The notes below the pieces were generated by a model that did no database searches, was not told the DNA's origin, and saw nothing but the letters and a program-made list of their open reading frames with translations. Positions 17,520-26,184 of a stretch of DNA of 64,000 bases are shown here, in pieces. Position numbers and translations under genes: made by a program. The DNA is from Runella limosa DSM 17973 (lineage in GTDB: Bacteria; Bacteroidota; Bacteroidia; Cytophagales; Spirosomataceae). The stretch spans positions 223,801 to 287,800 of the forward strand of contig NZ_KI519427.1 of assembly GCF_000482465.1 (NCBI RefSeq), written 5' to 3'. The first letter of the stretch is position 1. Each line of letters opens with the position of its first letter.

Positions 17520-19030
17520 TTGTAGTGTTGATTGTACCATACAGCGTCTGCTAAAATCAAAAATTGAGGGTGCGGTACGGTCGTATAACCCTCTTTTTTG
17601 GGGAAAATGTATTTTTTGTTCGTTTTAAGGTCTTTTTTCTCGTAAATATACAAATATGGTCGCGTCAAAATGCGCAAATCATAACTCCATTCATTGGCAT
17701 ATACATTCTGAAAAATCCCTACATACTCAGCGGGGCATACTATTTCGCAACCTTTGGGGAGTTTTTGGGCTAGTTCGTACAGCACCTTTGCAGGGCTTTG
17801 GGCATAGGGTTTTGTACCGAGCCGATTGTTATGGATAAACAAGAAATTCTTTTTGATACTAAACATCTGACCGTGAATCGACGAGGCATTGCTTACGGCC
17901 ATCGGGGTAATAAAAAACTGAAAAAGTCCCGCCCAAAGCAGCCATTCGCGCTGATTGGAATGGGGTTGAAGATTGGCTTCGACCAGCCGAATGGTCATAA
18001 AAACGTAACAACTCATCATAAATGCCCACCAGCTTCCAACGCGCGCAGGGTAGCGAATGCTCATGTTAGGTTCGGGGAAATACAACATGCCTTCCACAAA
18101 AAAAACGGTGAGTAACACAAAGCAAAACCCTAAAAATACGCCGATGATTACTTTGGGTTGGGGAATAACCCGCCACCACGGAATGAAAAATAAACAAGCA
18201 GCTGCCAAAGACACACTCGAAAAAAAAGCAACTAAGCCGATGTAAACGACCGTCATTGAGATAGATGCTTTTTTCTGAATGAGCAAAACAGCTTGGCCTA
18301 ATCGACTAGGGTGAGAGCCATTGAGGTAGGACAACCACCACATTCCTGCGACAAAAACAACGATTGAAATTACAACGATGAGGTAGTTGTTTCGGTTAAA
18401 AAAATAACGAGGCCATTTTTGGGTCGGATGTTGAAGAAGATTTGATAATACCGAAGCAAATAGCATTACCCCACAGAGCAAAACCACCGCAGTTTCTTTG
18501 ATTGAAAGAACCAATAATCCCCAAAAAACGACTTCTATCCATTTGCGCCTTGCTAAACTGAGCGAAAAGAGACCTAAAAGGGGCAAAAAATATTGTTCAG
18601 GATGCCAACCATAGTTGTCCAAATATACATGATAGGCAAGTGGCCCTACGCCAAAAAGAATGATAATAAACCAGTCATTAAGCCAGTACCTTGTGCGGAT
18701 ACTACGGTAAAATTTGAGAAAAAAAGTAGCTAAAAGTCCCAAATAGATAAGAAATAAGCCGTAAAGCCCCGTAAACTTAGTAACAAAGCCTGTCAACAAT
18801 ATAAAATAATAATTGTGGTGAAGCCAGTGAGAACCGTAGTAGGTATCAAACAAAATAGGGCGTCCTTCCAACCAGCCACGGCTCAATTGGAGGGCAATCA
18901 GTCCATCAACAAAATTTTCGTTTAGGTACTGAAATTGATACACTTTTAAATAAAACCAGCCCAAAAGTATCGCAAACGGAAAGCCAACAATGAGGTAGTT
19001 GAGAAGTTTACGAAAATTGGATAACGGCAT
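17516..19030 (-). CDS. DUF2079-like membrane protein
   Basis: A 504-residue polytopic protein resembling the DUF2079 group, whose fold is related to GT-C glycosyltransferases. Recognisable are LDNYGWHPEQYFLPLLGLF after the fourth helix and LLVLSIKETAVVLL in the next, corresponding to the conserved HPE and KE features of that group. The C-terminal 90 residues are soluble (CEIVCPAEYVGIFQNVY). It overlaps the downstream fusion gene by 4 bp, so the two are probably co-translated; a polyprenyl-P-sugar-using transferase paired with its donor synthase is a reasonable model. Confidence 0.72.
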   Translation of the reverse strand: MPLSNFRKLLNYLIVGFPFAILLGWFYLKVYQFQYLNENFVDGLIALQLSRGWLEGRPILFDTYYGSHWLHHNYYFILLTGFVTKFTGLYGLFLIYLGLLATFFLKFYRSIRTRYWLNDWFIIILFGVGPLAYHVYLDNYGWHPEQYFLPLLGLFSLSLARRKWIEVVFWGLLVLSIKETAVVLLCGVMLFASVLSNLLQHPTQKWPRYFFNRNNYLIVVISIVVFVAGMWWLSYLNGSHPSRLGQAVLLIQKKASISMTVVYIGLVAFFSSVSLAAACLFFIPWWRVIPQPKVIIGVFLGFCFVLLTVFFVEGMLYFPEPNMSIRYPARVGSWWAFMMSCYVFMTIRLVEANLQPHSNQREWLLWAGLFQFFITPMAVSNASSIHGQMFSIKKNFLFIHNNRLGTKPYAQSPAKVLYELAQKLPKGCEIVCPAEYVGIFQNVYANEWSYDLRILTRPYLYIYEKKDLKTNKKYIFPKKEGYTTVPHPQFLILADAVWYNQHYK

Positions 19031-19070
19031 TGATACAAGAGCTTAGGCGATAAAAAAGCGAATCTAAGAG

Positions 19071-20225
19071 TTAATCTTGAAAGATTTGTACAAAGGTATT
19101 TGCAAATGTTGAAATACGTTGTTCAAAATCATCGAAGGTTGGTTTTGGCGCAATAGAATTGTCTAAAAATCCTTCCATTAATGCGATTAATCCGTCAACA
19201 TCGTCGGGAGAAAAATAAAAGCCACGTTCTTGCATTTGTTCTTGGTGAACATCAATGTCCGACAAAATTAACTGAACTTGAAGCGTTTTGGCATCTTCTA
19301 CAACCGTACTCCAACCTTCAAATTTGCTTGGCTGAACTACGGCAATAGACTGACTCATTAAGTAAAGCTGATGTGTCCGAGGAATAACTCCAAGAAAACG
19401 AACGTACTCTGACAGCCCTTTTTCGGTGACAAAATCTTTGAGTCCTTGTACAAAATTGGTGACTTTGTAATCTTCTTCTTTTCCCGTAAAAACAACGATA
19501 AAATCGTTTCGACGTTGCTTGAGTTGCTCAAGGGCTTTCAGGACAACCCAGTGATTTTTATGGATATAGAATTGATTAGAAACGATGAAATAGCGTTTTG
19601 GAACTTGATAAAGCGCCGTAATTTCGTCAAATGACAAATGCTGCGGACGCTCAACTTGCGAAACAAATCGCAAAATATGAACGGGCAGGCTGGCGGGAAC
19701 GTCATAGAAACGCTTGAGGTGATTGTAAGCGTCTTGGCTTGACAATACCAACGCATGAGTGCGTTGCAACAAGCGTTTTACGCGGAGTTCGCGAAAAAAA
19801 ATATTGATTTTGGAGAAATATTCTGGATAAAATCGGTGCTGAAAGTCAGGGAACCATGAAACTACCTTACTCGAAAGTGCGGGTTTCCCCAGTGGAAAAT
19901 CCATGAGTGGATAAATACCTTTGAGCTGATATTTTTCGATAATATCTCCAATGAAAAAATTCTTACGCGAAAGCCACGATTTTACGTAATTGAGGTAATT
20001 GTTGGCTGGAGCTTTATGATAAATGTAGGTAACGTAAGGGTAGGAGATAAGAGCGAGCGAACTTTCAACTTTATGGTCGTAAAAGACAAAAATATGAGGG
20101 CGATGCACGTCGGGGAGGCTGTTCAACGAATTGATGATGTTGATAAGGTAATAATGACCTCCAATCCAGTCGGCAGCAAAGTAGGTAAACAATATTCCTA
20201 TGCGTGTTCGATTCGCTAACTCCAT
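19071..20225 (-). CDS. Glycosyltransferase family 4
   Basis: A 384-residue GT-B fold transferase. The N-terminal domain opens with RIGILFTYFAADWIGGHYYLINI. The C-terminal GT4 domain begins near residue 210 (PKRYFIVSNQFYIHKNHWVVLKAL) and contains FTGKEED, VRFLGVIPRTHQLYLMSQSIAVVQPSKFEGWSTVVEDAK with the conserved E-x7-E pattern. It probably acts in the cytoplasm on the lipid-linked glycan. It lies 19 nt after the epimerase gene. Confidence 0.9.
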   Translation of the reverse strand: MELANRTRIGILFTYFAADWIGGHYYLINIINSLNSLPDVHRPHIFVFYDHKVESSLALISYPYVTYIYHKAPANNYLNYVKSWLSRKNFFIGDIIEKYQLKGIYPLMDFPLGKPALSSKVVSWFPDFQHRFYPEYFSKINIFFRELRVKRLLQRTHALVLSSQDAYNHLKRFYDVPASLPVHILRFVSQVERPQHLSFDEITALYQVPKRYFIVSNQFYIHKNHWVVLKALEQLKQRRNDFIVVFTGKEEDYKVTNFVQGLKDFVTEKGLSEYVRFLGVIPRTHQLYLMSQSIAVVQPSKFEGWSTVVEDAKTLQVQLILSDIDVHQEQMQERGFYFSPDDVDGLIALMEGFLDNSIAPKPTFDDFEQRISTFANTFVQIFQD

Positions 20226-20244
20226 TCTATCTTTATTTTGACGA

Positions 20245-21186
20245 CTAGGTTTGGAAGTCGTACATTTTTGCCAAAATATCTTTCAGCGCATCTTCGATGG
20301 TGAAAAATAGTTTAGTATTAAACTCCGTCAATACTTTTTGATTATTGCCAATTTGGCTAATTCGGTCGTATTTTCTAATTTTCTCAGGGTCAATTTCAAT
20401 TGAAATGGGTTTGTTCATCAACACCCCAATTTTTTGAACAATTTCTTCGACTGAATATTCGACTGACGTACAAACGTTATAGACTTTCAACCCTTTTCTG
20501 GGAGCAGAGGTGGCCATTAGCATGAGCAAATTGGCTGTATCTTCGACGTGAATATAATCACGACGGCTTTTTATGTTTCCAAGCTTGACAACCGCATGGC
20601 TTTCTTCGGGGTCAATTTGTCGTAAAATATCAGGAATCAAATGGGCATTAGGGTCATTGGCACCGATGGTGTTAAACAAACGAGCAATGCAAACATCGGC
20701 CTCAGTTCGCTGCTGATAAAAGCGGATCTGTTTCTCATTTGTAAATTTAGACAAAGAGTAATTATCAAACGGATCAACGGGCGTTTCATCCTCATTCAAG
20801 ATTGGGAAGTCGGGTGAATACACCGCACCTGTAGAAGCAAACACCAATTTTGAAACCTGGTATTTCTCCATGCAAAGCAAGAGATTTTCAGTTCCTATGA
20901 CGTTGACCTCAAGCGCATAATTACGTTCAATTTCACAAGTAGGGACGTGATGAATGGCCGCTAGATGCACAATACAGTAAGGTTTGTGGGTCCCAATAAT
21001 TTCATCTAATGCCGTGGCATCCCTGACGTCGAGTTTATAATTGATAACATTTGGTAACTGGACAAATGGAAGATTACTGGTCAAATTATCAATCACAACG
21101 ACTTGAAAGCCATTTTCAGACAGCATTCTTACCAACCGACTCCCGATAAACCCTGCCCCTCCAGTAACCAGAATTGTGTGCTTCAT
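20245..21186 (-). CDS. NAD-dependent nucleotide-sugar epimerase/dehydratase
   Basis: A 313-residue extended short-chain dehydrogenase. The cofactor motif GGAGFIGS is at 9-16, the catalytic triad is represented by S118/T119 and Y143-x3-K147 (NYSLSK), and residues DYIHVEDTANLLMLM and YNVCTS follow the UDP-glucose 4-epimerase (GalE/WbpP) pattern. It supplies an epimerised or modified UDP-sugar to the transferases in this locus; the exact sugar cannot be told. It is separated from the upstream FkbM gene by a 249-bp gap that holds a degraded GT4 tail. Confidence 0.88.
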   Translation of the reverse strand: MKHTILVTGGAGFIGSRLVRMLSENGFQVVVIDNLTSNLPFVQLPNVINYKLDVRDATALDEIIGTHKPYCIVHLAAIHHVPTCEIERNYALEVNVIGTENLLLCMEKYQVSKLVFASTGAVYSPDFPILNEDETPVDPFDNYSLSKFTNEKQIRFYQQRTEADVCIARLFNTIGANDPNAHLIPDILRQIDPEESHAVVKLGNIKSRRDYIHVEDTANLLMLMATSAPRKGLKVYNVCTSVEYSVEEIVQKIGVLMNKPISIEIDPEKIRKYDRISQIGNNQKVLTEFNTKLFFTIEDALKDILAKMYDFQT

Positions 21187-21243
21187 TAGAAGATATTAAA
21201 GTATCGCATGTACTAACCTACGTTCATCAGGGTTTGCCAAAAG

Positions 21244-21393
21244 CTAAGAATTGGTGGATAACCGCTTTAAATTTTGAATAATGTCCTGCGTGTAGGTCAA
21301 CTGATTTGCAAATTTAGCAGTTGAATTGGATATTATTGACTTTTGGAGGGTTTCGTTGGTTAATACGTGTACACTATTTTTGATAAATTCTCT
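21244..21393 (-). pseudogene. Degraded C-terminal fragment of a GT4 glycosyltransferase
   Basis: About 49 codons remain open on the minus strand, ending at a TAG at 21244-21246. They encode VLTNETLQKSIISNS followed by KFANQLTYTQDIIQNLKRL. This matches the C-terminus of the GT4 at 23787-24866 (VLSNQSLQKSILIKS, then LLTYSQDIKKNFFRL) at roughly half of positions. No start or upstream GT4 domain exists, because the frame runs back into the FkbM stop. It is best read as the remnant of a second GT4 copy left by duplication and deletion. Confidence 0.65.
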
Positions 21394-21435
21394 AAGGTGT
21401 AGATGGCTTAAATGGAAAATTAGAATGAATCCTTG

Positions 21436-22197
21436 TTATGAACGCACAAAAAAACCTTCCATTTCATACATTTGCCCAGTTTTGTAGTTGCGAAACCCGC
21501 TCATAATGGAGTACAACGTAAACCCTGACGAACGAAGCATTGAGATAATTTCTTCAAGGTAGGGCCCCTGCTCGTAAGAAGGGATTACTGCGAGTTCTAT
21601 TTGAACTACTTTGGCTCGTTTAAGGGATTCGATAGCACCATTTAGTACCTCGCGTTCAAAACCTTGCACATCAATTTTAAGCCAAAGGTTATCTTCCCAT
21701 TCTTGGTTTTTGAGTAATCTATCTAAGGTATTCATTGTTACTATCTCGTTTCTTACAACAGCAGTTCCTGCTTCCGCTTCTATTGTGTGCATATTTACTT
21801 TTAATAAAGAACTGCTTACGGAATTTTGAGAAATATTAATAGATAGTTGCTTTTCTGAATCACCCACTGCACTCTGAAAAACAATCCAGTTAGAAGATTT
21901 ACTACTATTGTTAGTGAGCACTTGGAAAGAACTAGAAACGGGTTCAAACGAAATGATTTTTCCCGCGTAATTATTCTTTTGAAGCAGTTTGAGAGCGAAT
22001 TGACCTTCGTTAGCTCCTACATCTACAATGGTTTTGATATTATATTTACCTAATAAATAGTCAACTAAAGCAATTTCAGAATTGGAAGGATTGTAATATT
22101 GAAGGTGTAATCCGAAAACACGAAAGACTGCTTGTACTATGTCAGTAAATTGATTACGAAAATTATTAGAAAGACTGGCCATAGGGTAATAGTTCAA
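21436..22197 (-). CDS. FkbM family methyltransferase
   Basis: A 253-residue SAM-dependent methyltransferase. TIVDVGANEGQFALKLL and IISFEPVSSSFQVL are motif I and the SAM-binding acidic strand. LWLKIDVQGFEREVLNGA is the diagnostic FkbM segment, with IQIELAV-type strand VVQIELAVIPSYEQ after it. The family O-methylates sugars and is frequent in polysaccharide loci. ATG 22197 and an ATG 15 nt later are both possible; the first leaves 6 nt after the flippase stop. It was probably co-transcribed with the upstream flippase. Confidence 0.9.
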   Translation of the reverse strand: MNYYPMASLSNNFRNQFTDIVQAVFRVFGLHLQYYNPSNSEIALVDYLLGKYNIKTIVDVGANEGQFALKLLQKNNYAGKIISFEPVSSSFQVLTNNSSKSSNWIVFQSAVGDSEKQLSINISQNSVSSSLLKVNMHTIEAEAGTAVVRNEIVTMNTLDRLLKNQEWEDNLWLKIDVQGFEREVLNGAIESLKRAKVVQIELAVIPSYEQGPYLEEIISMLRSSGFTLYSIMSGFRNYKTGQMYEMEGFFVRS

Positions 22198-22203
22198 AGA
22201 AAG

Positions 22204-23697
22204 TTATTTGAGTCGCAAGTTGGTAAAACGACGTCGCATTTCAAGAATAAATGGCGTATTTTTCACGATCCAACCAATCCATCCCATGTAAATTAAACAA
22301 TAACACCCCAATACAACCATCCAGTGAGAGCACTCTTTTGATAAAATATAATTGGAGATGGATGAACCTATAATAAGTATAAATAATGATATAAAATAAT
22401 CATAGTCTCCTTCAAAACGAAGGGTATGGAAATCTAAATGGTGTTTTTGGTGGAAAAGATGGATTAAAGTAGCTGAACTGACAGCTAGGCTCATTGCCCA
22501 TGCACTAACAACACCGTAGCCTTGAAGAAAATATCCTCCAACGATTCCAAATATAACATTTAAAACGGCAGTTGTGATATGTTGAATAATATTGTGGCGT
22601 AGTTGGCCCACACCTATATTGCTTATATAAGCGGGTACACTCAAGGTATTGAGGTACCACCCTATTATCAGGATATAGATACTTAATACAAAAAAAGTCT
22701 CAATTTTACCAATCCAGACCAAAGAAACAAATGGAGCAAAGAAATAAAAAAAGAAAAGGAGTGGTGTACTAATAATCGCCAATAATTTAAACATTATTGT
22801 ATAAAGCCGCTGAAAATTACCCGTCGCATTTATTGATGTTTCGACAATTTTTGGGACCATTACTTGGTTTGCGGTAACAATAACGCTACGAATTTGAGTT
22901 ACGAGGCGACTAGCCATTTCATAGAATCCTACAGCATCTAGTGAGCTATATTTAGCCAAAAAAAACTTTGTAATGGGGTCATATAAAAGGGTTGTAATAG
23001 ATGCAATTTGAGATTTAATAGAATAGTTTAAAAAATCAAAAAATAATTTTTTGTTGAAGCTTATATTTAATATAAAAGGTGTTTTGAGATAGTAAACTAC
23101 TAGAGATATGCTTCCTATTAAAATAAAAATTGCATAAATAGTGTGTGCGATAGCAATACCCAGTAAACCTTTATTTAAAAAAAAATACGAAGAGATAAAT
23201 AAACATAAACTTGCTGTAATATTTAAAATGGAGCGTAAATAGTTTAACTGGAACCCATCTAATGTAAATATAAATACATTCGAAATATTTAATATCCAAA
23301 AAGATATTAATGCAATTGGGAAAATTTCTATTGCGGTGGCGGCATCCGTTGATGATGATATTAAAAATTGGAAAAGCCAAGAGGCATTAAGATATAAAAC
23401 AAAGCAAATTAGCAAATTAATTATAGCTGTAATCCCAATTGACATAGTAATAATAGAACGAGCCTTGTTTATTTCTGAGTTAATATTGGCTTCTGCAATG
23501 AACTTAACTATACCAACGGGGACTCCACTATTTGCCATCGCAGCGAAATAAGTGGTTGTCCAAACTATCGACCAAACTCCTAATTGCTTGACACCTAACT
23601 CTCGCACCCAAATTCCGTACAGCAAAAAGTAGGTAAGTCCAGAAATGATAACTTGCCCAACCGAAGAAATTGCATTAATAAAAAGGCGGCTGTGCAT
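22204..23697 (-). CDS. wzx: Wzx-type flippase (copy 2 of 2)
   Basis: A 497-residue polytopic MOP-superfamily transporter with about 12-14 helices that moves undecaprenyl-diphosphate-linked repeat units across the inner membrane. The N-terminus (LTYFLLYGIWVRELGVKQLG, then WSIVWTTTYFAAMANSG) is almost the same as the second flippase at 26185-27702, and similarity continues through PITKFFLAKYSSLDAVGFYEMASRLV and the C-terminal half, so the two are paralogs within one locus. Base composition here is visibly more AT-rich than in the 13-21 kb genes. Confidence 0.88.
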   Translation of the reverse strand: MHSRLFINAISSVGQVIISGLTYFLLYGIWVRELGVKQLGVWSIVWTTTYFAAMANSGVPVGIVKFIAEANINSEINKARSIITMSIGITAIINLLICFVLYLNASWLFQFLISSSTDAATAIEIFPIALISFWILNISNVFIFTLDGFQLNYLRSILNITASLCLFISSYFFLNKGLLGIAIAHTIYAIFILIGSISLVVYYLKTPFILNISFNKKLFFDFLNYSIKSQIASITTLLYDPITKFFLAKYSSLDAVGFYEMASRLVTQIRSVIVTANQVMVPKIVETSINATGNFQRLYTIMFKLLAIISTPLLFFFYFFAPFVSLVWIGKIETFFVLSIYILIIGWYLNTLSVPAYISNIGVGQLRHNIIQHITTAVLNVIFGIVGGYFLQGYGVVSAWAMSLAVSSATLIHLFHQKHHLDFHTLRFEGDYDYFISLFILIIGSSISNYILSKECSHWMVVLGCYCLIYMGWIGWIVKNTPFILEMRRRFTNLRLK

Positions 23698-23786
23698 ATT
23701 GAAGTTAAGTTGTTTAGCTTTATTAGGAACGCATTTTAAAAGTCAATTTTGAAATAAAAACATTATAATAAATGCTAAAATAACTA

Positions 23787-24866
23787 TTAATGAAGGGGTA
23801 TAAGTCTAAAAAAATTCTTCTTAATATCTTGACTATATGTCAATAAGTCTTTGAATTCTTGTTTCGACTTAATCAATATTGATTTTTGTAAAGATTGGTT
23901 GGACAGCACTTCCATAGAGTCATTGATGAATTTTTGCCAATGCTGTGGTTTGTCACTTTGTAAAATTATGGAATTACTCATATTGTTACCATAGTTTGTA
24001 ATTTCACCCACATTTCTTAAAAAGCATAGAAGGCCTATTTCCATAGCTTGAACTGTAGAAATTGACATACCTTCATAATCGCTCATTAAAATAAAAGCAT
24101 CATATTGTGCTAAGGTCGATTCGACTTCGGATATGTCACAAATCCCTTTATAATTAACAATATTGTTTAAGTCGGATTGTCTTATCAATGAAAGTATTTG
24201 ATTAAGAAAGCCGTTATCTGGGCCGTAAATGTCTAAATATGCATCAATCCCTTTACTTCTGAGCTCTTTTATAAAAAGAATTGATAAGTCGATTCTTTTT
24301 AGAGGGGCTAAACGTCCTAAGGAAATAAATTTTACATGGGTTGATATGATAGAAATTGGTTTTATTTTAAGGCTGTGATTTAATAAAAAACTAATTTTAA
24401 TAATAGGTATTGGTTTACTAATAAAAGGATTAATAAAAGAGGAAGCTGAGTCTGAATCTACCCAAATTTCATTAGCTATTTTTAAGCTAAGTAATGTACA
24501 GTATTTATCAAATAAGTGTGCAAAGCGTGTGCTATGTAAAAAAATTACGGATTTCTGAAAGTTATATATTTTCTTAAAGAAGAAATGAATGGCGTGAGCT
24601 TTCCACAATGAAGAAACCAGAATTATATCAGGATTATCTTTTATGAATTTTAGAATAAAAAATACATCTTTAATTCGCCCTATTTTTTTTATTTTTTTTA
24701 AATTTTCAGACCTAATAGTTGTTAAAATACTGGTATCAACATTGCCAATACAAAAAACATTGTAATCGAAATCATTATTGAGATCATTGAATGAGGATAG
24801 TATAGCCGTCTCAACTCCACCTATAGTTAATCCATGTATAACATGTAAAATTTTTTGTTTTTTCAT
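23787..24866 (-). CDS. Glycosyltransferase family 4
   Basis: A 359-residue GT4. N-terminal KILHVIHGLTIGGVETAIL is the classical GT4 acceptor-domain start. FISLGRLAPLKRIDLSILF begins the donor domain near residue 185, and ILMSDYEGMSISTVQAMEIG carries the conserved E-x7-E-like motif. It is very AT-rich, with many AAA, ATT and TTT codons. The start overlaps the polymerase stop by 4 bp. Its C-terminus is homologous to the remnant at 21244-21393, pointing to an old duplication. Confidence 0.9.
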   Translation of the reverse strand: MKKQKILHVIHGLTIGGVETAILSSFNDLNNDFDYNVFCIGNVDTSILTTIRSENLKKIKKIGRIKDVFFILKFIKDNPDIILVSSLWKAHAIHFFFKKIYNFQKSVIFLHSTRFAHLFDKYCTLLSLKIANEIWVDSDSASSFINPFISKPIPIIKISFLLNHSLKIKPISIISTHVKFISLGRLAPLKRIDLSILFIKELRSKGIDAYLDIYGPDNGFLNQILSLIRQSDLNNIVNYKGICDISEVESTLAQYDAFILMSDYEGMSISTVQAMEIGLLCFLRNVGEITNYGNNMSNSIILQSDKPQHWQKFINDSMEVLSNQSLQKSILIKSKQEFKDLLTYSQDIKKNFFRLIPLH

Positions 24867-26146
24867 ACTTTATAACTACTTGAACGGTATTCGTCAAAAG
24901 TACTTACATATATTATGCAGGCACATACAAACCAATACCATGGATACCAATAATTGCTTATGAAAAAGTAATGTAGAATTCCAAGAACAAAAGAGAAAAA
25001 TAAAAAGAAATTTAAGGGGAAAATTATCTTTCTTAGATATGTTAAAATATTAAAGAGAAAAATGCCAAAAATGGACATTCCTAAGATACCTGATTCAAAA
25101 ATAAAGGTTTGATAAAGAACTAAAAAACTTTCAGATTCAGGTTGTAAACCTACGTGTAAATAACCAGAGGGGCCATACCCTAGAATTTTATTTAAAATTG
25201 GAGCTTTATTAAAATAAGTTTGAAATAATAAAAATCTCATAGTCCTATCATCCATAGAAGCACTATTGCTTGTTTTTTGATCAATATCAAAGGCAAGTTG
25301 AGTGAGTATGGGGAAATAAATGTCTAAAATAATAGCCCCAACTATTACTACAATGGAAAATATGATAATTTGGGATAAGTACTTTGTTAAATTTTTGTAA
25401 AAAAAAGCAAAAGAAATAATAAGTCCCATTGGTAGTGTAAAGAATGCAGCAGTACTAAATGTTAATATAAGAGCGATAATATGTACTAAGATAAATGTAA
25501 TTTTAATATATAATAATAAATTGCATTTATTTGAAAAAAACAAATAATAGGTAGAGAGAGGTAAAAATAAATTAATCATAAATGCAAAATGACCTGGTTC
25601 TTCAGATAGACCTCTTGCTCTAATAGATTTAAACACATCTCCTAACGCAACTGCGCTCATTCGTTCAAAAGCAGGGTGAGGTATATAACTATCAAAATCT
25701 ATAGAATAAACATTTTTTAGTATGAATTCTGTGATTGCAAATAGGCAGGAAAATAAAAGAATCCAAGTGAGAATATTGAGGATTTTAAAAAAAAATGTAG
25801 GATCTCGATTTAAATTTAATAGTAATAAAATACTTACAAAAAAATTTATGAATGTTGTAATATATGCAAATAAGTGGTTTATGGATTTAGAAAGTATAAA
25901 GGAGCTTGGTGTTTTCAATATGTTATTGTAAAAAAAGCTGACTACTATATGTACTAAAAATATACTAATAAGGGATATTGTAGTTGGCCTAGATATATAT
26001 ATTTTCTTGCCTAGAAGTAAAAAGCATAATATAAAAAAAGTACAAACTGTACTAACAATTATAGGCCAAGAAAATGTTATACTTATACAAAAAGCACTTG
26101 TAAAAGGCATTGATATTAAATAAGTATATAGAAGATATTTTTTCAA
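24863..26146 (-). CDS. Wzy-type O-antigen polymerase
   Basis: A 427-residue hydrophobic protein with about 11 membrane helices. A periplasmic region around residues 140-190 reads HPAFERMSAVALGDVFKS, then RARGLSEEPGHFAFMINLFL; the RG-x2-EP-x-H pattern is frequent in Wzy/EpsG-like polymerases. It would polymerise flipped repeat units at the periplasmic face. It is strongly AT-rich and overlaps the following GT4 by 4 bp. Wzy proteins diverge quickly, so the assignment rests on topology, this motif and its place between flippase and transferases. Confidence 0.8.
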   Translation of the reverse strand: MKKYLLYTYLISMPFTSAFCISITFSWPIIVSTVCTFFILCFLLLGKKIYISRPTTISLISIFLVHIVVSFFYNNILKTPSSFILSKSINHLFAYITTFINFFVSILLLLNLNRDPTFFFKILNILTWILLFSCLFAITEFILKNVYSIDFDSYIPHPAFERMSAVALGDVFKSIRARGLSEEPGHFAFMINLFLPLSTYYLFFSNKCNLLLYIKITFILVHIIALILTFSTAAFFTLPMGLIISFAFFYKNLTKYLSQIIIFSIVVIVGAIILDIYFPILTQLAFDIDQKTSNSASMDDRTMRFLLFQTYFNKAPILNKILGYGPSGYLHVGLQPESESFLVLYQTFIFESGILGMSIFGIFLFNILTYLRKIIFPLNFFLFFSFVLGILHYFFISNYWYPWYWFVCACIIYVSTFDEYRSSSYKV

Positions 26147-26184
26147 TTTTGTAAAGATAGCGTTTTAGAAAATAATATAGTACG

